Below, piece by piece: positions 1 through 8,804 of a DNA stretch of 64,000 bases. The stretch is from NCBI GenBank assembly GCA_902801475.1, contig CADCIO010000016.1, positions 1-64,000 on the forward strand, read 5' to 3'. The stretch is from an uncultured Bacteroidales bacterium. GTDB lineage: Bacteria > Bacteroidota > Bacteroidia > Bacteroidales > Bacteroidaceae. A model generated the notes under the pieces. The model had not been told where the DNA came from. It did not search any database and worked only from the letters and a program-made list of their open reading frames with translations. Each line of letters starts with the position of its first letter. Position 1 is the first letter of the stretch. The translations under genes were made by a program, and so were the position numbers.

Positions 1-28
1 ATCCCATCTGCCTTATCTTTTGACACTA

Positions 29-60
29 CAAAGTTACGACAAATTTTCGACATTTGCAAA
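29..60 (-). promoter_or_regulatory. Leftward Bacteroidetes-type promoter
   Basis: On the minus strand the -7 box TAACTTTG lies at 29-36 and a -33 TTTG at 57-60, with a 20-bp spacer. It must drive a gene beyond the left edge of the window. This is a good match to the known Bacteroidetes consensus (TTTG / 19-20 bp / TAnnTTTG). Confidence 0.55.
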
Positions 61-123
61 TAAAGGTAGTGCAAAATTCGGAAAATGCCCGATTTTTTTA
101 GTTTTTTTGAAAATCCAAGCAAG

Positions 124-278
124 CGTTACAGTTGTTACAGTTGTTACAGTTGTTTTCAAGGTATTCCTACACCCCAAAAATATGCCTATATTATATATAT
201 ATATATATAATATAGAATTTACTTTTCACATTTGGGGTGCTTAGTTTTTAACTGTAACAACTGTAACAACTGTAACGC
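124..278. repeat. Perfect 29-bp inverted repeat made of 9-bp units, around an AT-rich core
   Basis: The left arm (124-152) is three tandem copies of GTTACAGTT preceded by GC; the right arm (250-278) is its exact reverse complement. Nested inside are a second inverted pair (ACCCCAAA at 170-177, TTTGGGGT at 231-238) and an alternating TA tract (about 188-214). The whole could extrude as one long cruciform or fold as an RNA hairpin. No gene lies between the arms; the open frame through it encodes only repeat-derived residues. Confidence 0.8.
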
Positions 279-315
279 AAGTGAAAAAATAATCTCTTTT
301 ATCTATTGCTGATGT

Positions 316-501
316 TCAATCTTCTTTCACGATTTGTGTGAAATCAGACCAATTCTCTACTTTAAATGCGCGAATATCACGAACTGAAGATTTAAACCAA
401 GGCGTCTTCTTCAAAGCATTTGGAAACGCCTGTCGAAACGGAACAGATACCTTTTGATCCATCAGAGATAACAGAAGAAGCTTGGTAACCGAAGCGTCCA
501 T
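316..501 (-). CDS. Short hypothetical ORF, possible gene remnant
   Basis: I do not recognise this 61-residue frame. It starts [16 protein letters not shown] and ends [11 protein letters not shown]. The open frame continues upstream to 636, but that part crosses the gpmI promoter, so the internal Met at 501 is the more sensible start. Composition is protein-like (amphipathic, mixed charge) but no domain, signal peptide or clear promoter is visible. It lies beside the large inverted repeat and could be the 3' remnant of a decayed gene. Real expression is doubtful. Confidence 0.25.
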   Translation of the reverse strand: MDASVTKLLLLSLMDQKVSVPFRQAFPNALKKTPWFKSSVRDIRAFKVENWSDFTQIVKED

Positions 502-581
502 TACCTCCTCCAACCCCACGATTTTACCCTGAAAGGGTGTTAAATATGTGGGGAGGGGACATATGTTTTGAAATCTTTTCG

Positions 582-604
582 TAACTTTGCGCCAAATTTG
601 GCGC
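582..604 (+). promoter_or_regulatory. gpmI promoter with palindrome over the start site
   Basis: A consensus -7 box TAACTTTG sits at 582-589; no good -33 TTTG is present at the expected distance. A perfect 16-bp palindrome, GCGCCAAATTTGGCGC (589-604), begins on the last base of the box and covers the predicted transcription start, a classic operator position. The implied leader is about 145 nt. Confidence 0.5.
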
Positions 605-743
605 GAAAACAGGCTGCGCCTCAGCAATTGAAGCAAGCTTCATTGTGTTCGGCTTGCGCCGTCTTTGCACCCTCAAAGTGTGGGCGTAACACTTTGAACG
701 CGTGAATTTAACATTAAAATTATAAGGTATAAAAGGTATTATT
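605..743 (+). promoter_or_regulatory. gpmI 5' leader with stem-loop
   Basis: The leader between promoter and gpmI contains a perfect 8-bp stem (CAAAGTGT 674-681, ACACTTTG 689-696, 7-nt loop) and a smaller TGAAGC/GCTTCA dyad near 634-647. It ends in the AT-rich, SD-less ribosome entry region usual for this phylum. I recognise no known riboswitch. Confidence 0.35.
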
Positions 744-2279
744 ATGGCTAAGAAAGCTCTTTTGATGATTCTCGATGGATGGGGAATCGGTGACAAAAGC
801 AAGGGTGACGTGATTAATCAGACTCCAACACCCTACATGGATTACTTGAACGCAAACTATCCTCACTCTGAGTTGCAGGCAAGCGGTGAAAACGTGGGTC
901 TGCCCGACGGACAGATGGGTAACTCGGAGGTGGGACACCTCAATATCGGTGCTGGACGCATCGTGTATCAGGACTTGGTGAAGATCAACCGCGCCTGTGC
1001 AGATGACTCTATCTTGGAGAACCCCGAGATCAAGTCGGCTTACAGCTATGCGAAGGAGAACGGCAAGAGCGTTCACCTGATGGGCTTGACTTCAACAGGT
1101 GGCGTGCACTCTTCCTTCAACCACATCCTGAAGCTCATCGACATTGCCAAGGTGTATGGCATCGAGAACTGCTATGTACACTGTTTCATGGACGGTCGTG
1201 ACACTGATCCAAAGTCTGGTAAGGGCTTCATTGCTGACTTGCAGAAGCACATTGACGAGGTGGGTGTAGGTGCTATCGCCTCCATCATCGGTCGTTTCTA
1301 TGCCATGGACCGTGACAAGCGTTGGGATCGCATCAAGGTGGCTTACGACCAGCTCGTGCATGGCAAGGGCCGTGAGGTGGCTGATATGGTGGAAGGTGTG
1401 CAGTCTTGCTACGACACCCACACGGAGGAGCACAAGAACACGGACGAATTCATGGAGCCACTCATCAACTGCAACGTGGATGGCCGCATCAAGGAAGGCG
1501 ACGTAGTCATCTTCTATAACTACCGCAATGACCGCGCGAAGGAACTGACCATCGTGCTGACCCAGAAGGATATGGAGGAGCAGGGCATGAAGACCATCCC
1601 TGGCCTGCAATACTACTGCATGACTCCTTACGACGCTTCTTTCACAGGCGTGCACATCCTCTTCCCCAAGGAGAACGTGGAGAACACCCTCGGCGAATAC
1701 ATCGCATCAAAGGGCTTGAAGCAGCTGCACACGGCTGAGACAGAGAAATATGCACACGTTACCTTCTTTTTCAATGGTGGTCGCGAGGAACCCTTCGAGG
1801 GTGAAGACCGTATTTTGGTGAACTCTCCCAAGGTGCCTACCTACGACATGAAGCCTGAGATGTCCGCATACGAAGTGAAGGACAAGTTGGTGGAGGCCAT
1901 CAAGACCAACAAATATGACTGGATTGTGGTGAACTTCGCCAATGGCGACATGGTGGGTCACACAGGTGTTTACACTGCTATCGAGGCTGCTGTGAAGGCC
2001 ATCGACCAGTGTGTGAACGAAGTGGTGGAGACTGCCAAGCAGATGGACTACGAAACCATCATCATCGCAGACCACGGAAATGCTGACAACGCACTCAACC
2101 CTGATGGCACCCCCAACACAGCGCACTCTCTCAACCCCGTTCCTTTCATCTATGTGACTGAAAACAAGAACGCCAAGGTGCAGAATGGTGTGCTGGCCGA
2201 CGTAGCTCCTTCCATCCTCCACATCATGGGCCTGGAACAGCCAAAGGAAATGACGGGCAAGTGCTTGATTGAGGATTAA
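744..2279 (+). CDS. gpmI: 2,3-bisphosphoglycerate-independent phosphoglycerate mutase
   Basis: This cytoplasmic enzyme interconverts 3- and 2-phosphoglycerate in glycolysis and gluconeogenesis, using two metal ions (usually Mn2+). At 511 residues it has the usual length. The alkaline-phosphatase-fold signatures are clear: DGWGIGD near the N terminus, [15 protein letters not shown] with the phosphorylated Ser61, [10 protein letters not shown], and [10 protein letters not shown] with [10 protein letters not shown] near the C terminus. The Met at 744 is the only start giving the complete DGWG motif. It is transcribed alone from the promoter at 582; the next gene begins about 70 bp later without an evident promoter, so read-through is possible. 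Confidence 0.97.
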   Translation: MAKKALLMILDGWGIGDKSKGDVINQTPTPYMDYLNANYPHSELQASGENVGLPDGQMGNSEVGHLNIGAGRIVYQDLVKINRACADDSILENPEIKSAYSYAKENGKSVHLMGLTSTGGVHSSFNHILKLIDIAKVYGIENCYVHCFMDGRDTDPKSGKGFIADLQKHIDEVGVGAIASIIGRFYAMDRDKRWDRIKVAYDQLVHGKGREVADMVEGVQSCYDTHTEEHKNTDEFMEPLINCNVDGRIKEGDVVIFYNYRNDRAKELTIVLTQKDMEEQGMKTIPGLQYYCMTPYDASFTGVHILFPKENVENTLGEYIASKGLKQLHTAETEKYAHVTFFFNGGREEPFEGEDRILVNSPKVPTYDMKPEMSAYEVKDKLVEAIKTNKYDWIVVNFANGDMVGHTGVYTAIEAAVKAIDQCVNEVVETAKQMDYETIIIADHGNADNALNPDGTPNTAHSLNPVPFIYVTENKNAKVQNGVLADVAPSILHIMGLEQPKEMTGKCLIED

Positions 2280-2348
2280 AAGTTTGCCCTCACATCATGG
2301 GTGCAGGACATAGAAAATGACAAATCATACATTCCAATGTTTTCATAC

Positions 2349-4895
2349 ATGAGAAAAATAATCTTCTCGCTGCTGTGCCTGCTTTGTGTAGTAGCAGCAA
2401 AGGCGCAGTTCTACGGTCAGGTGATTGATGGTGCCAATGGGGAGCCCATCCCTTTTGCTGCCGTGAAGTATGTCGGCACATCGGAGGGACGTTCCACCGA
2501 TATGGACGGTAATTTCGTCTTGCCCATCCTCAACAACTATGACAAGTTTGAGATCACCTTCTTGGGATACAAACCCGTCACCGTCACTGTGCCACGCGGA
2601 AGACAGGAGATTCGCGGCCAGATTATCAAGATGTACTCAGAGGATTTCCTGTTGGGCGAAGTGGTGGTGAAGAAGTCAAAAATCAAATACACACGCAAGA
2701 ACAATCCTGCTGTGGATTTGATGCGCAAGGTGATTGCCAACAAGAAGCTGAGCGACATCAAGGAGAAGGACTTCTATCATTTCGACAAATACGAGAAGAA
2801 GACATTCTCCTACAACGACATCAAGGGAACAAAAGACACGCTGCTGTCAGAGATCTGTCCTGAGACGGGTAAACTGATCATTCCCATCATGGTGGACGAG
2901 ACGGCTTCGGAGGAGAGCTATCGCAAGAATCCCAAGACGGTGAAGACCACCATCAAAGCGCAACGCAGCGACGGTTTCCAGTCCATGCTCTCGTCGGGCG
3001 ACATGCTGACGACCTACGTGAAGGATATCTTCACCGACGTGGACATCTACAAGGACAATGTGCGATTGCTCCAGCACCCGTTCATCAGTCCTATCTCCAC
3101 CAACGAGGCCATCGGCTTCTACCATTATTATATACAGGACACCATCATGGTGGACAATGAACGCTGTATCGATGTGGCGTTCCTGCCCAACAACACACAG
3201 GACTTTGGATTTGCAGGACACCTGTACATCACCGATGACAAACTCAATCAAGTGAAACGTGCCGTCATCAATGTGCCCACCAACTCTGGTGTGAACTTCG
3301 TCGATAACCTCATGGTCATCCAAGACTTCATGACCCTGCCCACAGGTGAACGTGTCATAAAGGTGGACAACATGATTGTAGAGTTGAGCGGACTCTACGG
3401 AGCCATCAAGTTCCAGTGCCAACGCTACTCACAGTACAGCAACTACGACTTCTCGCCTATCACGGACAAGAAGGCTTTCAAGTCGCCTCAGGTCGAGCGC
3501 GTGCTGACTGACGCAGCATTCAAAGACTCTACTTACTGGGCTTCCATCCGTCCTATCCAACTCACCAACGCAGAGAATCACCTCGGCAATGGTGTGGATA
3601 AAATCAACGAAGACTTAGGTGGCTTCTGGAAGTTCCTCCTCACGGCAGTGGTCGAGAACTCTGTGGAATTGACCCCTAAGCCCAATAAGATTGACCTCAT
3701 CCCAATCAACTCCATCATTTCCCACAACGATATCGATGGCATGCGATTCCAACTCCCGCTCCAGACAACCGCCAACCTCTTGCCCAACCTCTTCCTGCGT
3801 GGTTATGGCGCCTACGGAACCAAGGACAAGAAGTGGAAGTACAAGGCAGAGGTGGAGTATTCCTTCAACAAGAAGAAGTACATGGCGCATGAGTTCCCAC
3901 GTCGTAGCATCATCGCCACTTACATGTACGACGACATGTCGCCTGTGGACAAGTTCTCCAACACGGTGAAGGACAACATGTACAGCTCATTCAAGACGAG
4001 CAAGGTGGACCAAATGATGTATGTGACGGACATGAAGCTGAAGTATCAGTATGAAATGGACAACCACATGACGTGGTCAGCAACCGTTGACCGCTCGAAA
4101 CTGACACCAACCGGCAAACTCATCTATATGCGCAATGTGGATGGCACATTACTGGACAACATCAAGACCGCCGACATCAAGCTCGCTTTCCGCTATGCAC
4201 CTCGTGAGACCTTCATCAACAGTAAGCAGCAGCGACAGCCCATCAACAACGATGCACCCATCATCACATTGGAGCACACGATAGGTATGGACGGTTTCTT
4301 GGGAGGTCAGTATAACTACAACATGACGGAAGCAACGGTCTTTAAGAAGTTCTGGTTGCCTGGTGCCTGCGGTAGCATCGAAACCTATCTGAAAGGTGGC
4401 GCTCAGTGGAACAAGGTGCCATTCCCCATGCTCTTCACCCCACAATCGAACCTATCCTACTTCGTGCAGTTCGACAGCTGGTCGTTCAACATGCTCCGCA
4501 ACATGGAGTTCCTCAACGACCGCTATGTCTCTCTGCTCATCAACTGGAACTTCGACGGTAAGCTGCTCAACCGCATTCCCCTGCTGAAGAAGATGAAGCT
4601 GCGTGAGTATGTCGGCTTCAAGATGCTCTATGGACATCTGACGGACAAGAACAACCCCTTCATCAGCACCAACGACAACGACCTCTTCCGCTTCCCAACC
4701 CGAGACGGCAACTACACTTCCTTCGTGATGGGTAACAAACCCTACATGGAGCTCTCGGTCGGTATCAGTAACATCTTCAAGGTGCTCACCGTACAGTATG
4801 TCCGCCGACTCAATTACACCGACTTGCCAGCAGTACCTGGAGGCGACAAACTGAGGAAGAACGGAATACGCTTTGCAGTGGACTTCAAGTTCTAA
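2349..4895 (+). CDS. DUF5686 family outer-membrane protein with CarboxypepD_reg-like domain
   Basis: This is a predicted outer-membrane beta-barrel protein of unknown function, common in Bacteroidetes. The Met at 2349 starts a clean signal peptide (MRKIIFSLLCLLCVVAAKAQ), so I prefer it to upstream in-frame codons; the product is 848 residues. After the signal comes a carboxypeptidase-regulatory-like beta-sandwich (about residues 20-105, FYGQVIDGANGEPIPFA), as in TonB-receptor N termini. A long DUF5686 body follows, with alternating amphipathic strands and a C-terminal aromatic residue (FAVDFKF) typical of barrels. There is no TonB plug, so it is not a receptor. It is followed by a strong terminator. 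Confidence 0.85.
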   Translation: MRKIIFSLLCLLCVVAAKAQFYGQVIDGANGEPIPFAAVKYVGTSEGRSTDMDGNFVLPILNNYDKFEITFLGYKPVTVTVPRGRQEIRGQIIKMYSEDFLLGEVVVKKSKIKYTRKNNPAVDLMRKVIANKKLSDIKEKDFYHFDKYEKKTFSYNDIKGTKDTLLSEICPETGKLIIPIMVDETASEESYRKNPKTVKTTIKAQRSDGFQSMLSSGDMLTTYVKDIFTDVDIYKDNVRLLQHPFISPISTNEAIGFYHYYIQDTIMVDNERCIDVAFLPNNTQDFGFAGHLYITDDKLNQVKRAVINVPTNSGVNFVDNLMVIQDFMTLPTGERVIKVDNMIVELSGLYGAIKFQCQRYSQYSNYDFSPITDKKAFKSPQVERVLTDAAFKDSTYWASIRPIQLTNAENHLGNGVDKINEDLGGFWKFLLTAVVENSVELTPKPNKIDLIPINSIISHNDIDGMRFQLPLQTTANLLPNLFLRGYGAYGTKDKKWKYKAEVEYSFNKKKYMAHEFPRRSIIATYMYDDMSPVDKFSNTVKDNMYSSFKTSKVDQMMYVTDMKLKYQYEMDNHMTWSATVDRSKLTPTGKLIYMRNVDGTLLDNIKTADIKLAFRYAPRETFINSKQQRQPINNDAPIITLEHTIGMDGFLGGQYNYNMTEATVFKKFWLPGACGSIETYLKGGAQWNKVPFPMLFTPQSNLSYFVQFDSWSFNMLRNMEFLNDRYVSLLINWNFDGKLLNRIPLLKKMKLREYVGFKMLYGHLTDKNNPFISTNDNDLFRFPTRDGNYTSFVMGNKPYMELSVGISNIFKVLTVQYVRRLNYTDLPAVPGGDKLRKNGIRFAVDFKF

Positions 4896-4925
4896 TTTGC
4901 AACATAACTATACGTAGCTGAAAAC

Positions 4926-4963
4926 AAAAGCGGAATGGTATCACGTACCGTTCCGCTTTTTTA
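4926..4963 (+). terminator. Rho-independent terminator after the DUF5686 gene
   Basis: A 15-bp stem (AAAAGCGGAATGGTA / TACCGTTCCGCTTTT, one G-U pair) with a 5-nt loop is followed by a T-run. Confidence 0.85.
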
Positions 4964-5028
4964 AAGTTTTTGTATCAAATTTTGAAATCCGTGTTACATA
5001 ATTTATACTTCTTTAACAAGAAAATCCC

Positions 5029-5036
5029 GAACTTTG
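5029..5036 (+). promoter_or_regulatory. Weak candidate -7 box for the secreted modular protein gene
   Basis: GAACTTTG differs from TAnnTTTG at the first base. It would give a leader of about 135 nt. No -33 element is evident. Apart from this box and the upstream terminator I see nothing in 4964-5176. Confidence 0.25.
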
Positions 5037-5176
5037 CCCCGAATAGTGATGCGTCGATTTTTCCCTTTCCAAACGAGGGTCATCGATAGTCACCACGGAA
5101 CTAACCAAGTGCAGGAAGTTTTACCAAAACAATTTTAATAAATTATCAACTTTTTTACTAATTAAAACTATTTGTT

Positions 5177-7141
5177 ATGAGAAAAATCTACACTTTGCTT
5201 CTGGCATTGGTAGCCTCCATGACTGCCTTTGCACAGAATCCCGACCCATCAAAATGGGAAAAGGGACAAAATGTGATTGCTGATCTCGGCATGAAGGATG
5301 TAGATCCAACACAGGCTTGGACAACAAAGAGCAATGGCGGATCTGCAGGCAAAGAAGGCAACTATGGCGAATACTGGAAGGGTGTTGGTCAGAAGTTCTT
5401 CTTCGATTACATTGACCAAAACGATGCCATGTATGGTGACCACGAAAAGGGTAGCACATGTATGGGTTACTATGGTGACGGTCACGTAACTGATGACAAT
5501 CCAGATGTGTATCAGATAGTGAAGCTTCCTGCTGGTTACTACACCATTAGAGTACAAGCTTGCTATCGTGATGCCAGCGGTCAGCAGACTACTGACTGTT
5601 TCAATGCTTGGAAGAAAGGTCAAAGCAAGAAGAATGCTTGGGCATACGTAGAGACTTATGCAGACGAAGCAAGTGCAACAGCAGGCGAGGATGTTACTCG
5701 TACCTTCATCACTCCTATCCGTCACATCTTCGACATTACATGCGAAGAAAAATTATGCGGATGGACTCCAAACGGCGACGACTGGAGAAATGACGGTAGC
5801 TTCGTGATGATCGCAAAGGAGATCAACGCTAGAGGTAAGGAAGTAGAGGTTGAAAAGACTTACTACTATCCAAGAAGTATCATTGGTGCAAGTTACTACT
5901 TCCAGAAAGGTTACTATTGGAACGAGTTTGACATCTTGCTGGACAAAGATACTTATGTACGTATTGGTTATCGCAAGACTGACTACGTGACAGAGGACTG
6001 GTTGGCTTTGAGCGAATGGCAGGTGATCTACAACGATGGCTACACCACTGAAGCTCAAGTAGAATTTGCTGAGACTGAGTACAATAATGAAAGTGCAAAA
6101 TTGGAGGCATGGAAGGATCAGTTCAGCACAGCAACATTTGACGGTTTCGACGCTTCGTTCACGGCTGCCATTGCCGATAAGATCAGTGACGAACTGGAAA
6201 TTGCTAAGATGACATACGCTACACTTGAGGGTGACGAACTTTTGGACTTCATCAAAGACCTCAAGCAGAGCAACCTCGACTATGATGAGTTGTATCAGTA
6301 TCTGGGTCACCTCTCATTCGTGTTGGCAAAGTCAAAGACATTGATGGAAAGCACGGACTATCCTGGTAAGGCTGCATTCCAGAGCGCTTACAATGATATT
6401 CTTGGTAAGATCAATGGTTGTTCGGCTGCTGACTTTGAGGAGATTTCTCCACTTGACTTCTGCATGAAGTACTTCAACGAACTGGCTGATGCTCGTGGTG
6501 ACTACCTCGACACGCAGGAGGCTGATGAGAATGGTGCAAAGGACTTCTCGGCTGTGATCAACCACCCATGGTTCGTGAACGATGGTGTTGAGATTGTCAA
6601 GGACGAAGAGGGCAATTATTCCATCAACGAGGAAACTTGGCTGAATGCTGTTGGTGGCGGTGACGGTAACTACACTGACAAGCTGAAATATACGGAGAAT
6701 GAAGAAGACAAGACTCGCACAGAGATTGCTTCTGACGTGACTATCGTGCTGAACGATGAGAATGTGAAGAACCAGTGGTTCCAGCGCATCCGTTATGAGG
6801 GCAAGACAAATGGTCTCTATATGTACTATGATGACAGAGGTCTTATCGGTGCTGCCGACACTTGGCACGCAGGCCTCTTCACCAGCGGTTCTATGGATGT
6901 ATGTCAGAACATCGTCGGTCTTCCTTCTGGTTACTACAGCCTGAAGGCGCTCATCCGCGGATGGGGTGACGGTAACGGCAATTTCCACAACATCTTCATG
7001 GAGAACAATGACGGTGACGTGATGAAGTCTCCTCTCGAATCAGCTGATGATTCAGGTTGGAAGGAAGTGACAACTGGTATCATCCACGTGTCTGACAGAC
7101 AGCTCCTCATCGGTGGACAGTCTGACTACAATGCACACTAG
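5177..7141 (+). CDS. Secreted modular protein, N-terminal part (ends at premature TAG)
   Basis: I do not recognise a named family. The product starts with a signal peptide (MRKIYTLLLALVASMTAFAQ). Module 1 (about residues 25-300) contains VKLPAGYYTIRVQACYRD and closes with WLALSEWQVIYNDG. A helical, charged linker (about 300-460) follows. Module 2 (about 480-654) has the matching IVGLPSGYYSLKALIRGWGD motif and is cut just before its last strand. The (L/M)P(A/S)GxY motif and terminal Y-G strand suggest galactose-binding-like jelly-roll modules exposed at the cell surface. No catalytic motif is visible. The leader has no SD sequence. Confidence 0.6.
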   Translation: MRKIYTLLLALVASMTAFAQNPDPSKWEKGQNVIADLGMKDVDPTQAWTTKSNGGSAGKEGNYGEYWKGVGQKFFFDYIDQNDAMYGDHEKGSTCMGYYGDGHVTDDNPDVYQIVKLPAGYYTIRVQACYRDASGQQTTDCFNAWKKGQSKKNAWAYVETYADEASATAGEDVTRTFITPIRHIFDITCEEKLCGWTPNGDDWRNDGSFVMIAKEINARGKEVEVEKTYYYPRSIIGASYYFQKGYYWNEFDILLDKDTYVRIGYRKTDYVTEDWLALSEWQVIYNDGYTTEAQVEFAETEYNNESAKLEAWKDQFSTATFDGFDASFTAAIADKISDELEIAKMTYATLEGDELLDFIKDLKQSNLDYDELYQYLGHLSFVLAKSKTLMESTDYPGKAAFQSAYNDILGKINGCSAADFEEISPLDFCMKYFNELADARGDYLDTQEADENGAKDFSAVINHPWFVNDGVEIVKDEEGNYSINEETWLNAVGGGDGNYTDKLKYTENEEDKTRTEIASDVTIVLNDENVKNQWFQRIRYEGKTNGLYMYYDDRGLIGAADTWHAGLFTSGSMDVCQNIVGLPSGYYSLKALIRGWGDGNGNFHNIFMENNDGDVMKSPLESADDSGWKEVTTGIIHVSDRQLLIGGQSDYNAH

Positions 7142-7180
7142 ACTGGTTTCCGTCTTCTTTTCTACGGTGAGGAGCCTCCA

Positions 7181-8713
7181 GTGGACAAGCTCATCAGACA
7201 GGAAATTGCCGAGGTGAAGGAAGCTGCTGAAGCGCTCACATTCGAAGGCGACAAGAAGTATGTTGAGGAACTGATTGCGAAGTGCAAGGAGCCATACGAA
7301 GGCGTAGCACTCTTCGAAGAATACAGAGGTTATCTGAACGATGCACGTAAGTACATCACTGCAGCAACTAAGGAATACGGTAACTATAAGGCCATCGATA
7401 CTTATACTGACATCGCTACCAACAATGCTGGCGTGGCTGGCGTGAGCGACATCCTTGCTCCTGCTCAGTTGGCAGCAACCGAACTGGGTGAAGGTGCTAA
7501 CGACACATACAAGGACATTGATGGTGCCAACAAGGTTGCTAACAAGTATGGCGACTATGTGAAGGTATATGCAGAGGCTATGGAGCTCGATGACGCTTCG
7601 CTGAATGCAACCCTCACTGAACAGAAGAGTGCCCTTGCTGCTGCTGTTGCAACGATCGAAACGCTCGACCAGTACATCTCAAGTCTGGCTACACCTATCA
7701 ACATCAACAAGATGAAAGCACTGGGTGCTGACAAGGCTACGGAGGCAGCTCCTGTTGACCTCACATCTATGATTGTGAACCCAAGCTTCGAGCTGGATCA
7801 AGTCGATGGTGTTGTCACTCCTATTGATGCATGGGGCAAGGGTCACCGTTATGGTTGGACATTCGAAGGAAGTGGTAATGCACAGAGCAATGAGTACTCA
7901 CGTGGTAACTACGAGGTTTGGAATGCTGGTTCAAGCAACTTCACATTCTATCAGAACCTCTCTGGCATGCCAGCAGGTATTTACGAAATCAGCTGTCTCG
8001 CTGCATACCGCGAAGGTAGCACAGTGACTGCCGACATGGTAGCTGCATACGACGAGGCTGGTAGTGAAGAGGCTTGGGCAAATCACAATACCGTGCTCTT
8101 CGCAAAGACTTCTGACAGTAACGACCAGACTACGTTCGTCAAGGCAATCGAAAGCTTGAAGGGTACTGAGCCATCATTCATGGGTGTTGTTACAGCATAC
8201 GAAGTAAATGAAGACACCAACGAACCATACGCAACTGCAATGACCATCTGCGCTCCAGAGGGCGAAGGTGAAGATGCTGAACTGTATGGATTCACAAACT
8301 ACCCAGAAATGGCATGGACACACGGTGAATTGAGCTCACAACCATTCGACGCAGCTGTTGAAGTAGGTGGTACGACTTATTACTTCCCAGAGTCTATGTA
8401 CGGCTTCTACATGTGGGAGGTGAAGGCTCCTGAAAAGGTGCTCAACAAGGTACGCGTTGAGGTGAAGAGCGGTGAGACTCTCCAGATCGGTCTGCGCAAG
8501 ACTGGTGGTGCAAGTGGTGACTGGGTGATCTTCGACGACTTCCATATCTCATACCTCTCTGGCGACACATTCAAGAATGTTGCTACTGGTATCGAAGATG
8601 TAACTCCTGTAGAGCCAGTGAAGGACGGTATCCGCCGCAACACAGCCGGTATCGTTGTTGACGAAAGCTATGAGGGCATCGTGATCGTTGACGGCGTGAA
8701 GGTGATGCAATAA
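7181..8713 (+). CDS. Secreted modular protein, C-terminal part
   Basis: This open frame follows the TAG in the same phase; coding sense really resumes right after the stop, and the Met at 7181 is only the first ATG available. It holds a helical bundle (about 150 residues, Ala/Glu/Lys rich), then module 3 with the repeated LSGMPAGIYEISCLAAYRE and DWVIFDDFHISYLSG signatures. The end (GIVVDESYEGIVIVDGVKVMQ, split around a Ser-Tyr) resembles the short C-terminal sorting tails of Prevotella secreted proteins. On its own the piece lacks a signal peptide, so it would not be exported. A strong terminator follows. Confidence 0.5.
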   Translation: MDKLIRQEIAEVKEAAEALTFEGDKKYVEELIAKCKEPYEGVALFEEYRGYLNDARKYITAATKEYGNYKAIDTYTDIATNNAGVAGVSDILAPAQLAATELGEGANDTYKDIDGANKVANKYGDYVKVYAEAMELDDASLNATLTEQKSALAAAVATIETLDQYISSLATPININKMKALGADKATEAAPVDLTSMIVNPSFELDQVDGVVTPIDAWGKGHRYGWTFEGSGNAQSNEYSRGNYEVWNAGSSNFTFYQNLSGMPAGIYEISCLAAYREGSTVTADMVAAYDEAGSEEAWANHNTVLFAKTSDSNDQTTFVKAIESLKGTEPSFMGVVTAYEVNEDTNEPYATAMTICAPEGEGEDAELYGFTNYPEMAWTHGELSSQPFDAAVEVGGTTYYFPESMYGFYMWEVKAPEKVLNKVRVEVKSGETLQIGLRKTGGASGDWVIFDDFHISYLSGDTFKNVATGIEDVTPVEPVKDGIRRNTAGIVVDESYEGIVIVDGVKVMQ

Positions 8714-8736
8714 TCCCACAAGGGATCATCAATAAG

Positions 8737-8770
8737 GACGGGGATGCGTTTTGAGCGCATCCCCGTCTTG
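8737..8770. terminator. Strong terminator shared by convergent genes
   Basis: A perfect 12-bp stem (GACGGGGATGCG / CGCATCCCCGTC, 7-nt loop) sits between the secreted protein gene and the convergent rnr gene. It is followed by TTGTTGT on the plus strand and probably works in both directions. Confidence 0.75.
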
Positions 8771-8804
8771 TTGTGTGGTCTTAATCAGATAAGCTGATAC
8801 GGAT

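Larger units (their letters stand above)
5177..8713 (+). pseudogene. Large secreted modular protein gene interrupted by an in-frame TAG
   Basis: The frames 5177-7141 and 7181-8713 are in the same phase and are separated only by one TAG (7139-7141). The bases after the stop continue to encode module sequence (TGFRLLFYGEEPPVDKLIRQ). Read through, the product would be about 1,177 residues with a signal peptide, three similar beta-sandwich modules and a C-terminal sorting-like tail. The interruption could be a recent nonsense mutation, a sequencing error or amber read-through. No frameshift or other stop is present, so any decay is very recent. The halves are described separately below. Confidence 0.75.

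Noticed and set aside
20..244. 74-codon frame through the inverted repeat
   Set aside because: Its protein simply mirrors the DNA repeat (TVVTVVTVV, YIYIY) and no start signal is present.
7139..7141. Genome-wide TAG recoding
   Set aside because: TAG serves as an ordinary stop elsewhere here (for example the OmpH gene ending at 22153 and the SDR gene ending at 12374), so recoding is not general.
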